Source: CAYNFR01 sp964616755
Lineage (GTDB): Bacteria; Bacteroidota; Bacteroidia; Chitinophagales; Saprospiraceae
Assembly: GCA_964616755.1 (NCBI GenBank)
Contig: CAZTSI010000006.1
Coordinates: 1 to 64,000, forward strand
DNA length: 64,000 bases
Direction of reading: 5' to 3'
Shown: in pieces, positions 8,403 through 17,515 of the stretch
How the letters are laid out: every line of letters begins with the position of its first letter
Numbering within the stretch: position 1 is the first letter of the stretch
Notes under the pieces: model-generated
What the model was told of the DNA's origin: nothing
The model's database searches: none
What the model saw: only the letters and a program-made list of their open reading frames with translations
Program-made: the position numbers and the translations under genes

Positions 8403-9413
8403 ATGATTAAAACAGATATATTAATTATTGGAGCAGGGCCATGTGGTTTATTTACCGTCTTTGAGGCGGGATTGCTAAAATTGCGGTGTCATATTGTAGA
8501 TGTGTTACCAGTGCCTGGTGGTCAGTTGTCGGAAATCTATCCTAAGAAACCCATTTATGATATCCCGGGCTATCCTTCAATATTAGCTGGTGAGCTCGTG
8601 GATAGACTTATGGAGCAAATAGCTCCGTTTAAGCCAACGTTTACACTTGGTGAGCGCGCCGAAAAATTAGAGCGAATTGACGAAAGGATGTTCGAGCTAA
8701 CGACACATAGAGGCACTAAAATTCAAGCTCCCGTTATTGCCATCGCTGCCGGACTAGGTTGCTTTGAACCGCGCAAACCCCCTATCGAAAATATCGAGCA
8801 ATACGAAGATATGGGGGTTGACTACATGGTTAGAGATCCCGAAAACTATAGAGGAAAGAAGATCGTTATCGCTGGTGGCGGTGATTCTGCCCTAGATTGG
8901 ACAAATGAATTAGCTCATCTTGCGGAGGAAATAACACTCGTCCATCGGCGCACATCATTTAGAGGAGCGCTAGATTCTGTCGATAAAGTGATGGCATTAG
9001 CCAAAGCAAATAAGGTTAAATTATTGACAGATGCTCAAGTAGTTGGGGTAGGGGGCAATGGAGTACTCCGCGAATTGAAAATTGAAACGGCAGAGTATGG
9101 CACTATCACTAAAGAGACGGATTACTTTATTCCTTTGTTTGGACTAACGCCAAAACTAGGGCCTATCGCAGAATGGGGACTTAACATTACCAAGAATGCC
9201 ATTGATGTTGACACGTTTGATTATTGCACTAACGTGCCGGGGATTTATGCGATCGGGGATATAAATAATTATCCAGGCAAATTGAAATTGATACTTTGCG
9301 GCTTCCATGAAGCAACACTCATGGTTCAATCCGCCTTCAAATATATTTATCCCGAAGCAAAGCTTAGCTTTAAATATACTACCGTTGCAGGGATAGACGG
9401 TTTTGCAGATTAG
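8403..9413 (+). CDS. Thioredoxin reductase-like ferredoxin-NADP(+) reductase
   Basis: A 336-aa flavoprotein with two dinucleotide-binding motifs, IIGAGPCGLF (FAD, N-terminus) and IAGGGDSALDW (NADP, about residue 157). The CxxC active site of true thioredoxin reductases is missing from the NADP domain, which is the hallmark of type 2 ferredoxin-NADP reductases (YumC family). It lies 15 nt after cysH and directly before a [2Fe-2S] ferredoxin, so the pair very likely passes NADPH electrons to the ferredoxin-dependent sulfite reductase of the same operon. Confidence 0.88.
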   Translation: MIKTDILIIGAGPCGLFTVFEAGLLKLRCHIVDVLPVPGGQLSEIYPKKPIYDIPGYPSILAGELVDRLMEQIAPFKPTFTLGERAEKLERIDERMFELTTHRGTKIQAPVIAIAAGLGCFEPRKPPIENIEQYEDMGVDYMVRDPENYRGKKIVIAGGGDSALDWTNELAHLAEEITLVHRRTSFRGALDSVDKVMALAKANKVKLLTDAQVVGVGGNGVLRELKIETAEYGTITKETDYFIPLFGLTPKLGPIAEWGLNITKNAIDVDTFDYCTNVPGIYAIGDINNYPGKLKLILCGFHEATLMVQSAFKYIYPEAKLSFKYTTVAGIDGFAD

Positions 9414-9420
9414 AAGGAGT
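9413..9420 (+). promoter_or_regulatory. Shine-Dalgarno-like site that fixes the ferredoxin start
   Basis: GAAGGAG(T) lies 7-8 nt before the ATG at 9427, overlapping the last codon and stop of the reductase gene. Strong SD motifs are uncommon in Bacteroidota. This one supports 9427 over an in-frame ATG at 9403 that would overlap the upstream gene. Confidence 0.6.
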
Positions 9421-9426
9421 ATTGGC

Positions 9427-9753
9427 ATGGATGGAATTATAGAGATTGTAGTCATCGACCGAGAAGGTCAAGAGCATGTACTCGAAGCGCCTACAGATAT
9501 GAATTTTAATCTGATGGAGTTGTGTAAAGCAGCTGAGCTCCCAGTCGAAGGAACTTGTGGTGGCATGGCCTTATGTGCTTCTTGTCATGTATATGTGCTC
9601 ACCGATCATGAACTCCATGAAGCGACAGAAGATGAAGAAGATATGTTAGATCAAGCCTTTTTTGTCGAAAGTAATAGTCGATTAGGGTGTCAAATTAAAT
9701 TGTCAGCCAGTCTAGACGGATTAAGGGTCAAGCTTGCCCCAGTAGGCGATTAA
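9427..9753 (+). CDS. [2Fe-2S] ferredoxin (adrenodoxin-like)
   Basis: A 108-aa acidic protein with the cluster ligands C44, C50, C53 (TCGGMALCASC) and C88 (LGC), the C-x5-C-x2-C...C spacing of adrenodoxin/vertebrate-type ferredoxins. It is the last gene of the sulfur operon and probably the direct electron donor to the sulfite reductase. The start at 9427 is chosen for the SD-like sequence just upstream; 9403 is an alternative that would add eight residues. Confidence 0.9.
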   Translation: MDGIIEIVVIDREGQEHVLEAPTDMNFNLMELCKAAELPVEGTCGGMALCASCHVYVLTDHELHEATEDEEDMLDQAFFVESNSRLGCQIKLSASLDGLRVKLAPVGD

Positions 9754-9779
9754 ATGTACAACGATGCACATTCGCACAA

Positions 9780-9824
9780 ATGGATGGCTAGATACCATCT
9801 GAGGTCATCCATAACACACTTTTG
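9780..9824 (+). terminator. Weak terminator-like hairpin after the sulfur operon
   Basis: ATGGATG (9780-9786) pairs with CATCCAT (9806-9812) around a long 19-nt loop, followed by a T-rich but not continuous tail (CACTTTTGTTGTTTTG). The loop is long for an intrinsic terminator, so this is only a candidate operon end. Confidence 0.35.
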
Positions 9825-9915
9825 TTGTTTTGTTAATTAGGATCTATTCATAGTGCAGGTCAATAACTATTGATGAACACGACTTTTATTTTTTCCTACC
9901 TTTAACCAAAAATTT

Positions 9916-11835
9916 ATGGACATGCGAATTATTTATAAGTTGACCTTGGGTCTATTGTTGAGCATCTTATTTGTATTGTGCAAACCAAGTACAAAAGAGG
10001 AGGCCTTTCACCCCATGCTCTATTCGATAGAGCAATTTTATGAAAATGAAAATATTGGGGGGGGGAGTTTTTCAAGGGATGAGACAAAGCTTTTGTACCA
10101 TTCTAACAAATCGGGTATCTATAATATTTACGAAAAGGATCTTTCAACTCTAGATGTCCGGCAAGTAACGAACTCAACGGTAGAATCTTTTTTTGCCATT
10201 GCTTATGCTAACGAGGAAGGTGATATTCTATATTCTTCTGATAAAGGTGGAGACGAAAATGATCATATTTATCTACTTCAGTCAAACGGTGAGACAAAAG
10301 ATCTTACACCTGAAGAAGGGTCGAAGGCTAGTTTTTTTGGATTCTCTAAAGATAAATCTATCCTCTATTACATATCCAATAAGCGCAATCTTCAATTTTT
10401 TGACTTGTATAAAATGCGTGTAGGTACATGGGAAAGTGAAATGATTTATGAGAATAATGATGGTATGGATGTAGGGTTGATTTCTGATGATGAAAATTTG
10501 TTGGTGTTAAGTAAGGCGGTCACAACTAGCGAATCTCTACTATTCATATTTAACCGAGAAACAAAGGTGCTTAAAGAGATATCCTCCCCAGAGACGCCAG
10601 GCAGTTATGGGCCAACGGACTTTACGTATGATGGTAAATTTCTAGAATATATTACAGATGTTGATAAAGAGTTTACTTATTTGGTTCAATACGATTTGGC
10701 CACAGGAGAACGAAAAACTATTTATGAAACGACATGGGATGTCGTATATGCCTACAATAGTTTAGGTGGCAAGTATAAGGTCATAGGGGTAAATGAAGAT
10801 GCTAAAAACAATGTCATTCTCATAGATAACAACTCTAATTCACCTGTAACTCTGCCAGTAATAGCGGATGGAGACATTTTGCAAGTAGTTATTTCGGATA
10901 GTGAGGACAAAATCCGATTGACTGTTGGGTCATCAAAAGCCCCCAGCAATCTTTATGTTTACGATATCCATGACAATAAACTTACCCAACTCACCAACAC
11001 CTTGAACGCTACTATAAAAGCGCAAGACCTAGTAGAAGCAAAAGTCGTACGATATCCGTCGTTTGATGGACTTGAGATTCCTGCGATATACTATAAGCCT
11101 CATCAAGCAACTATTAAAGATAAAGTCCCCGCCTTAATATTGGTTCATGGAGGCCCAGGCGGTCAATCGCGCATTGGGTATGCAGCCTTTATACAATACT
11201 TAGTAAATCATGGCTATGCGATTTTGGCGGTCAATAATCGTGGTAGTAGTGGCTATGGTAAGAGTTTTTATAAAATGGATGACTTGAATCACGGCGACAA
11301 GGATCTTAAAGACTGTATTTGGGGAAAGAAATGGCTTCAAACACAAGATTATATTGATGGCGAGCGCATTGGTATTATTGGTGGCTCTTATGGTGGATAT
11401 ATGACAATGGCGGCGTTGGCATTCGCCCCAGAAGAATTTCAAGTAGGAGTCAATATTTTTGGCGTGACCAACTGGCTTCGCACGCTTAAAAGTATACCGC
11501 CCTATTGGGAGTCCTATCGCACTGCAATATACAAGGAATTGGGAGACCCATTTTCAGCAGATTCGATTCGGTTGCACAAAATATCGCCTCTCTTTCATAC
11601 TGACCAAGTATCTAAGCCTCTCATGGTGCTTCAAGGGGCTCAAGATCCTCGCGTTCTTCAAGTAGAATCGGATGAAATAGTGGAAGGAGTGCGAAAAAAT
11701 GGTGTTCCGGTAGAGTACGTTTTATTTCCCGACGAAGGTCATGGTTTTGTCAAAAAGGAAAACGAAATAAAAGGATATGGACAAATTTTAGGCTTTTTGG
11801 ACAAATATTTACGCCCGTTACCAGATAGTAAATAA
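9916..11835 (+). CDS. S9 family prolyl oligopeptidase-type serine peptidase, exported
   Basis: The N-terminal hydrophobic segment (residues 5-22) is a signal peptide or anchor. A cysteine follows (LFVLCKPS), but it is a poor lipobox, so lipidation is uncertain. Residues about 30-370 hold TolB/WD-like beta-propeller repeats (LLYHSNKSG, ILYSSDKGGDEND). The alpha/beta-hydrolase domain has HGGPGG (oxyanion region), the nucleophile Ser491 in GGSYGGYM, an Asp in GAQDPRV and a His in DEGHGF. At 639 aa it is typical of the dipeptidyl/acylaminoacyl peptidase branch. It probably degrades peptides in the periplasm. It stands alone between the sulfur operon and atpD. Confidence 0.9.
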   Translation: MDMRIIYKLTLGLLLSILFVLCKPSTKEEAFHPMLYSIEQFYENENIGGGSFSRDETKLLYHSNKSGIYNIYEKDLSTLDVRQVTNSTVESFFAIAYANEEGDILYSSDKGGDENDHIYLLQSNGETKDLTPEEGSKASFFGFSKDKSILYYISNKRNLQFFDLYKMRVGTWESEMIYENNDGMDVGLISDDENLLVLSKAVTTSESLLFIFNRETKVLKEISSPETPGSYGPTDFTYDGKFLEYITDVDKEFTYLVQYDLATGERKTIYETTWDVVYAYNSLGGKYKVIGVNEDAKNNVILIDNNSNSPVTLPVIADGDILQVVISDSEDKIRLTVGSSKAPSNLYVYDIHDNKLTQLTNTLNATIKAQDLVEAKVVRYPSFDGLEIPAIYYKPHQATIKDKVPALILVHGGPGGQSRIGYAAFIQYLVNHGYAILAVNNRGSSGYGKSFYKMDDLNHGDKDLKDCIWGKKWLQTQDYIDGERIGIIGGSYGGYMTMAALAFAPEEFQVGVNIFGVTNWLRTLKSIPPYWESYRTAIYKELGDPFSADSIRLHKISPLFHTDQVSKPLMVLQGAQDPRVLQVESDEIVEGVRKNGVPVEYVLFPDEGHGFVKKENEIKGYGQILGFLDKYLRPLPDSK

Positions 11836-11913
11836 GAATTAATTAAAGCTAGTGCGGGAATTAAAACGAGATAAACATATCTTTGCGCTCATTTTTAGAT
11901 CAGATATAATTTT

Positions 11914-13431
11914 ATGGCAAACGTCGGACAAATCAAGCAAATTATTGGCCCAGTAGTGGATGTACGTTTTGAAGGGGAGAATAATGCTCTTCCTGAAATT
12001 TTTAGTGCTTTAGTTATCGAAAGACCTAATGGCGAAAAATTAATATTAGAATGTCAGCAGCACTTAGGTGAAGACAGTGTTCGCGCAGTTGCCATGGATG
12101 CCACGGACGGCCTTACAAGAGGCATGAAGGTAACGGACCTAGGACGACCTATCTCTATGCCGATTGGCGAGAAAATCAAAGGCAGATTGTTTAATGTGGT
12201 CGGTGAGGCAATTGATGGCATTGGAGAAGTTCCGTTAGGGAAAGATGCTTATCCTATTCATCGCAAGCCACCTCGATACGAAGATTTGTCTACCGAAAAG
12301 GAAGTACTTTTTACAGGTATTAAAGTCATTGACCTCATAGAACCCTATGCGAAAGGTGGCAAAATTGGTTTGTTTGGGGGTGCAGGAGTAGGAAAGACGG
12401 TATTGATTATGGAGTTGGTGAATAATATAGCCAAAGCATATGAAGGTATTTCTGTATTTGCAGGAGTAGGTGAGCGTACACGCGAAGGAAATGATTTGCT
12501 TCGAGAATTCTTAGAATCTGATGTTATCGACTATGGTCGTGAGTTCAAGCATTCTATGGAAGAAGGTGGATGGGATTTATCAAAAGTAGATGAGGAAGCG
12601 CTTAAAAACTCTAAAGCTACCCTAGTGTTTGGGCAGATGAATGAACCCCCAGGAGCACGTGCTAGAGTGGCATTATCTGGATTGACGATGGCAGAATACT
12701 ATCGAGATGGAGATTTGAGTGATCCATCTGGTGGTCGTGATATACTTTTCTTTGTCGATAATATATTCAGATTTACCCAGGCGGGATCTGAGGTATCCGC
12801 CCTTTTAGGTCGTATGCCATCAGCGGTGGGATATCAGCCTACATTGGCCACCGAAATGGGATTGATGCAAGAGCGAATCACCTCTACAAAACGAGGTTCT
12901 ATTACGTCTGTACAGGCGGTATATGTTCCTGCTGATGACTTGACAGACCCAGCACCTGCAACAACATTTGCGCACTTAGATGCCACAACAGTATTGAGCA
13001 GAAAGCTCGCAGCTGAAGGTATCTATCCTGCTATTGACCCATTAGATTCAACCTCACGAATCATGGATCCTGCGATTATAGGGGCAGAGCATTACGATAC
13101 AGCGATGAAGGTGATCAATATTCTTCAACGCTACAAAGAGTTACAAGACATTATCGCCATCTTAGGTATGGAAGAGTTGTCTGATGAAGACAAAATGATT
13201 GTACACCGAGCAAGACGAGTACAACGATTTTTGTCACAGCCTTTCCATGTTGCTGAGCAGTTTACTGGTCTTAAAGGTGTTCTTGTTCCTATAGAAGAGA
13301 CCATCCGAGGATTTAATATGATAATGAATGGAGAGGTGGATCAGTATCCAGAAGCGGCATTTAACCTAGTCGGCACAATTGATGATGCTATTGAAAAAGG
13401 TAAGAAGTTAATCGAAGAGGCAAATGCCTAG
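11914..13431 (+). CDS. atpD: F1Fo ATP synthase subunit beta
   Basis: Catalytic subunit of ATP synthase, 505 aa. The P-loop GGAGVGKTV is intact, as are VGERTREGNDL and the ALSGLTMAEYYRD segment; DPAPATTFAHLDATTVLSR is the conserved catalytic-interface region. It is paired only with the epsilon gene. The other F1Fo genes are not in this window, a split commonly seen in Bacteroidota. The ATG at 11914 gives the usual MANVGQIKQIIGPVVDV N-terminus. Confidence 0.97.
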   Translation: MANVGQIKQIIGPVVDVRFEGENNALPEIFSALVIERPNGEKLILECQQHLGEDSVRAVAMDATDGLTRGMKVTDLGRPISMPIGEKIKGRLFNVVGEAIDGIGEVPLGKDAYPIHRKPPRYEDLSTEKEVLFTGIKVIDLIEPYAKGGKIGLFGGAGVGKTVLIMELVNNIAKAYEGISVFAGVGERTREGNDLLREFLESDVIDYGREFKHSMEEGGWDLSKVDEEALKNSKATLVFGQMNEPPGARARVALSGLTMAEYYRDGDLSDPSGGRDILFFVDNIFRFTQAGSEVSALLGRMPSAVGYQPTLATEMGLMQERITSTKRGSITSVQAVYVPADDLTDPAPATTFAHLDATTVLSRKLAAEGIYPAIDPLDSTSRIMDPAIIGAEHYDTAMKVINILQRYKELQDIIAILGMEELSDEDKMIVHRARRVQRFLSQPFHVAEQFTGLKGVLVPIEETIRGFNMIMNGEVDQYPEAAFNLVGTIDDAIEKGKKLIEEANA

Positions 13432-13462
13432 ATTAGTTTAACAAAGACACAAACACAAGAAA

Positions 13463-13714
13463 GTGAACTTAGTCATCCTCACTCCAGAGAAAGAAATTTT
13501 TAGCGGCGCTGTCAATTCGGTAAAGGTGCCAGGTATTTTGGGTCAATTTGAAATACTAAATGGCCATGCACCGATAGTTTCAGCGCTTACAGAGGGAATA
13601 GTAAGAGTTATTGATGACAAGGGTGCTCGTATGAATTATGCGATTGCCAAGGGATTTATTGAAGTGTTGAATGGGGAGGTTGCCTTATTAGTTAGGGGTC
13701 TGTCCGAGGTATAA
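13463..13714 (+). CDS. atpC: F1Fo ATP synthase subunit epsilon, short form
   Basis: An 83-aa protein starting at a GTG (13463), 31 nt after atpD. It matches only the N-terminal beta-sandwich of epsilon (LVILTPEKEIFSG, ILGQFEILNGHAPIVSAL). The C-terminal helical hairpin that inhibits ATP hydrolysis in other bacteria is absent. Short epsilon subunits are usual in Bacteroidota, so this is not treated as a truncation. A bidirectional terminator follows. Confidence 0.92.
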   Translation: MNLVILTPEKEIFSGAVNSVKVPGILGQFEILNGHAPIVSALTEGIVRVIDDKGARMNYAIAKGFIEVLNGEVALLVRGLSEV

Positions 13715-13734
13715 TTCAGTGTCAAAAAGAGGAG

Positions 13735-13768
13735 AAAAAAGGGGGTCAAATAGTTTCGACCCCCTTTT
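13735..13768. terminator. Bidirectional terminator between atpC and the RRM gene
   Basis: AAAAGGGGGTC and GACCCCCTTTT form a hairpin around AAATAGTTTC, with A-runs on the left and T-runs on the right. It therefore can end both the plus-strand atpDC transcript and the minus-strand RRM transcript. Confidence 0.85.
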
Positions 13769-13788
13769 GCATTTCGGAAAGATATGTA

Positions 13789-14184
13789 TTAATATCTGTT
13801 GTCTCGATCAAAACGTCGTGGACGTCTGTCATCTCCTCCTCCACCGCCACTACCACCTCTACGGTCGTCAAAACGTCGGCCTCCGCCTCCGCCTCCACCG
13901 CCAAAGGAGCGATTGTCTCGGCCTCCTCCACCACCACCTTGAGGTTTAGGTTCAGATTTTTTCACTACAATACTTCTTCCATCAAGCTCAGCACCATTCA
14001 ATTCATTGATGGCAGCTAGACCATCAGCATCGTTTTCCATTTCAACAAAGCCAAACCCTTTTGATCGGTTTTCGACTTTATCAAAGATAATTTTTGAAGA
14101 AGAAACTTCTCCAAATTGTTCGAACAGTTCTCTTAACTGTTCAGCGGTAGTGTCGTAGGACAACTTGGCAACAAAAATGTTCAT
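13789..14184 (-). CDS. Glycine-rich RNA-binding protein with one RRM
   Basis: 131 aa. Residues 1-80 form a single RNA recognition motif with RNP2 (IFVAKL) and RNP1 (KGFGFVEM). Residues about 85-131 are a low-complexity tail of glycine runs mixed with RGG, DRR and FDR units, like plant and cyanobacterial glycine-rich RNA-binding proteins. Such proteins are often cold-induced RNA chaperones. The tail could support condensate formation, which is inference. The gene stands alone with about 265 bp of upstream non-coding DNA and shares a terminator with atpC. Confidence 0.9.
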   Translation of the reverse strand: MNIFVAKLSYDTTAEQLRELFEQFGEVSSSKIIFDKVENRSKGFGFVEMENDADGLAAINELNGAELDGRSIVVKKSEPKPQGGGGGGRDNRSFGGGGGGGGRRFDDRRGGSGGGGGDDRRPRRFDRDNRY

Positions 14185-14449
14185 AATAAAAATAAAAAAG
14201 TTTAATGAGAATATAAAAGCCTGGTCTGACCTGAAGAAAGAATGTTAAGCTGTTAAATCTCTACGATGAAATAATAATTAATAACTACAATATTACTCTA
14301 TTTATCATACAGAAGTCAAAATAAATTTATAAGATGACCAGCTTTATTTGCAGCCGTCACCTTCATAAAAAAAAGTCCAAAGAATTTTAACCTTTTAAAA
14401 CACGAAAAAGGACATCTGAATCTATAAAATACCCTATATTGATATATCA

Positions 14450-15109
14450 ATGCTTATTTATAATATGGACGGAATGTACAAAAGCCCCATGTATACTAAG
14501 ATCATCTCGACGATGAGATCTCTTACATCTGCGGGTATTGATGTATCAATGAAGCCAACGCTAAAAGATGAGGCACTTCAACTATGGATGGATTGGTTGC
14601 GCGATAGCCCTGATCAGAAAAATGTTCGCTACAATTATGTATGGTTAGGCTCGGCTTTAGTACTTCTCAATGGTGTGCTACTGTATTCGTCAACATGGTG
14701 GCCATATCCATTACTAAGTCTTTTGGCCGGGTTTATTCTTTATTATTTTTCCAAGAGCCAAATCGCGACGCTTGAAGCCCAAAAAAATACTCTTCGTTGG
14801 TCAGAGAAGGGTGAAGTAAGCTTTAAACAAAGAAAAATTGACTTTATTGGCTTGGTGTTTGACATTAAATCCTTGCGTATCAAGTGGCAACGGATAGCTT
14901 ATTGTCTGTTATTTCCTCTGATCCCACACTTAGTTGCTAAATTTTTATTAGGAGCGTTTGCCTTCGACAACGAATGGATTTCTTTACTTAGTTGTTATTT
15001 ATTCTTTGTTCCAGCATGGCACGTCTATTTTAGCGCAGACTTAAAGCTCCTGACCGCCTTTAGACATCAAGCTATTGGTCACGGTGGCTTGGATACAGAA
15101 GTAGAATAA
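14450..15109 (+). CDS. Unknown membrane protein
   Basis: I do not recognise this 219-aa protein. It has an N-terminal soluble stretch of about 65 residues. Two hydrophobic helices follow (about 68-105, with WLGSALVLLNGVLLYSSTW), then a charged central loop. A second hydrophobic pair lies near 150-200 (AYCLLFPLIPHLVAKFLL; LLSCYLFFVPAWHVYF). The first ATG is uncertain; an internal Met at residue 6 (14465) is possible. It precedes the helicase gene on the same strand but is separated by about 100 bp, so a shared operon is not clear. Confidence 0.6.
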   Translation: MLIYNMDGMYKSPMYTKIISTMRSLTSAGIDVSMKPTLKDEALQLWMDWLRDSPDQKNVRYNYVWLGSALVLLNGVLLYSSTWWPYPLLSLLAGFILYYFSKSQIATLEAQKNTLRWSEKGEVSFKQRKIDFIGLVFDIKSLRIKWQRIAYCLLFPLIPHLVAKFLLGAFAFDNEWISLLSCYLFFVPAWHVYFSADLKLLTAFRHQAIGHGGLDTEVE

Positions 15110-15213
15110 ACTTTACCTCGTTTCATGAATTAAACATTGGTTGTCCTATCTGATTAGATTATAGCTTAAATCGAGTGCTCAAATTAAGGGCGAAATTTGT
15201 GATCTTTGTCCGA

Positions 15214-17481
15214 ATGAAAAATCGAGAGGTAAGTTTTAGCTATTTGGATGAACTCAATGAAGTTCAGCGTGCTGCAGTGTTGGCCTTAAATGGCCCGGTA
15301 GAAGTAATTGCCGGCCCAGGCTCTGGCAAGACAAGAGTGCTGACATACAGAATAGCGCATATGATTAATTCTGGTGTAGCACCTTGGCAGATATTGGCAC
15401 TTACCTTTACGAATAAGGCAGCTCGCGAGATGAAAGAGAGAATTGAGCGAGTAGTTGGTAATAACGCGTACAAGGTTTGGGCGGGCACGTTTCACTCGCT
15501 ATTTGGGCGGATATTAAGGGTAGAGGCACATCATATAGGCTATCCGAATGACTTTACAATTTATGATACAGATGATACTAAGAATGTCATTAAGGAGGTC
15601 ATCAAACAGCTACATCTTGACACAAAGATGTACTCGCCAGGTGCCGTTAGGTCGCGTATTTCGCACGCGAAGAGCAATCTGATTACGCCCAAAGCTTATT
15701 TGGCAAATGAAGAAATGATGAATTATGATCGCATGAATCGAATGCCTATGATGCATCAAATTTATGATATGTACGTTAAAAAATGCCTTCGATCAGGGGC
15801 GATGGATTTTGACGATTTGCTACTACAGATGTTTAAGTTACTTTATCAGAATCCCGAAAATGTAAAGGCTAAGTACCAGCATCAGTTTCAATATGTCATG
15901 GTAGATGAGTTTCAGGACACTAACTTCTTGCAGTATGAGATATTAAAGCAATTTGTACGCTACGAAGGGAGTGCTGAGAATCTTTGTATTGTCGGGGATG
16001 ATGCGCAGTCCATCTATTCATTTAGAGGGGCCACAATAGAGAATATTTTACAGTTTGAGCATGATTTTCCGCAAGCACAGACATTTAAACTGGAGCGCAA
16101 TTACAGATCTACCCAGCATATTGTCGAAGCCGCCAACGGAGTAATAGCATTTAATCAGCGGCAGATCAAAAAGAAAATTTGGACCGATCGACAAGGAGAA
16201 AACAAAATAAAAATTATCAAGGCCGTTACTGACACGGAAGAAGGAAGGCGTATTGCTGATTTGATTGTAGAACAAAAAAATCGCTATTCTCTTCAAAACA
16301 ATGAAATCGCCGTGCTATATCGCACCAATGCACAGTCTAGAGTATTCGAAGAATATTTGCGCCGATACAACATCCCTTATCGTATATACGGGGGCTTGTC
16401 GTTTTATCAGCGAAAGGAAATAAAGGACCTTATAGCTTATCTCAGACTGACGACCAATCCTAAAGATAATGAGGCCTTCAAAAGAGTGATCAACTATCCC
16501 AAGCGAGGTTTTGGCAACAAGAGCCTAGAATCTCTAGTGGACTTTGCTGAAGATAACGAGATAAGTATTTTTGAGTCTCTTCCTATGGTAGAGCTTTCGG
16601 GGCGGGCCAAGACCATTTTGATGGAGTTTATGAGCCTAATTGCTAACTTTAGACAAAAGGCTTTGGGGGCAAATGCTTATGACACTTCCATGTTTATTGC
16701 TAAAAAATCTGGCATTATTGACGATTTGAAGACCGATGGAAGCATGGAAGGCATGGCGCGTTTAGAAAACATCAATGCCCTTCTGGATGGCATTCAAGAA
16801 TTTGTTGAAGATGATGAACTAGAGCCAGGGGAAGAAGTTGCCGATAAGTCACTTTCGAAGTATCTACAAAATATTGCCTTGGTGACGGATATGGATGAGA
16901 ACAAAGATGCTACAGAAGTCGTTACGCTGATGAGTGTACATGCGGCAAAAGGATTGGAGTTCAAATCCGTTTTTATTGTCGGAATGGAGGAGAATTTGTT
17001 TCCAAGTTACATGTCTTTATCCGATCCTAATCAGTTGGATGAAGAACGGCGGCTGTTTTATGTGGCTATAACTCGAGCGGAGGAATTTTTGACCTTAACT
17101 TATGCGAATAGTCGCTATCAATACGGTCAGATGAGGTTTAACGATGCAAGTAGATTCTTAGAAGAGATACCTCCAGAAAATGTAGAAAGCATTATTCCCC
17201 TAAAGGTGGCACTAGAGTTTGGCGAACCAAAAATCCTTGGAAGTTTCAAACCTATACCACGCCAGCAAGCCATGCCCAATGTAGATTTGAGTTCTTTTGT
17301 TGCCGATGATTCCAAGGACATACGTACGGGCATGAGTGTCATGCACGTCAAGTTTGGAGTAGGCAAAGTAATGGACATCGATGAACGACAAGTTGCTACC
17401 ATTCATTTTGACCAAGTGCCTGATAGCCCAACTAAGCGGATCATGCTTCAATATGCGAAGCTACAGATTTTAGAAGGGTAA
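15214..17481 (+). CDS. UvrD/PcrA-type ATP-dependent 3'-5' DNA helicase
   Basis: Superfamily 1A helicase of about 755 aa. The Q-motif region LNEVQRAAV is followed by the Walker A site AGPGSGKTRVLTYR, the Walker B site VDEFQDTN, GDDAQSIYSFRGA (motif III), NYRS (motif IV) and VTLMSVHAAKGLEFKSV (motif V). YVAITRAEE (motif VI) follows. It unwinds DNA in nucleotide excision and mismatch repair and removes stalled complexes. I place the start at the ATG at 15214 (MKNREVSFSYLDEL). An upstream in-frame GTG at 15175 would add 13 poorly conserved residues. A perfect terminator stem follows. Confidence 0.92.
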   Translation: MKNREVSFSYLDELNEVQRAAVLALNGPVEVIAGPGSGKTRVLTYRIAHMINSGVAPWQILALTFTNKAAREMKERIERVVGNNAYKVWAGTFHSLFGRILRVEAHHIGYPNDFTIYDTDDTKNVIKEVIKQLHLDTKMYSPGAVRSRISHAKSNLITPKAYLANEEMMNYDRMNRMPMMHQIYDMYVKKCLRSGAMDFDDLLLQMFKLLYQNPENVKAKYQHQFQYVMVDEFQDTNFLQYEILKQFVRYEGSAENLCIVGDDAQSIYSFRGATIENILQFEHDFPQAQTFKLERNYRSTQHIVEAANGVIAFNQRQIKKKIWTDRQGENKIKIIKAVTDTEEGRRIADLIVEQKNRYSLQNNEIAVLYRTNAQSRVFEEYLRRYNIPYRIYGGLSFYQRKEIKDLIAYLRLTTNPKDNEAFKRVINYPKRGFGNKSLESLVDFAEDNEISIFESLPMVELSGRAKTILMEFMSLIANFRQKALGANAYDTSMFIAKKSGIIDDLKTDGSMEGMARLENINALLDGIQEFVEDDELEPGEEVADKSLSKYLQNIALVTDMDENKDATEVVTLMSVHAAKGLEFKSVFIVGMEENLFPSYMSLSDPNQLDEERRLFYVAITRAEEFLTLTYANSRYQYGQMRFNDASRFLEEIPPENVESIIPLKVALEFGEPKILGSFKPIPRQQAMPNVDLSSFVADDSKDIRTGMSVMHVKFGVGKVMDIDERQVATIHFDQVPDSPTKRIMLQYAKLQILEG

Positions 17482-17482
17482 A

Positions 17483-17514
17483 GAAGATTGAAGATTTATA
17501 CCAATCTTCGTTTT
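17483..17514. terminator. Terminator between helicase and SGNH hydrolase genes
   Basis: GAAGATTG (17483-17490) and CAATCTTC (17502-17509) form an 8-bp perfect stem with an 11-nt loop, followed by GTTTT on the plus strand. It sits between two convergent genes only 34 bp apart. Confidence 0.7.
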
Positions 17515-17515
17515 G

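Noticed and set aside
9916..10000. Lipoprotein signal on the S9 peptidase
   Set aside because: LFVLC has Leu directly before Cys instead of Gly, Ala or Ser, so lipidation is not supported.
13719..13949. 76-codon plus-strand frame over the RRM gene
   Set aside because: It is antisense to the glycine-rich RRM coding sequence and has no family resemblance; a shadow of GC-rich Gly codons.
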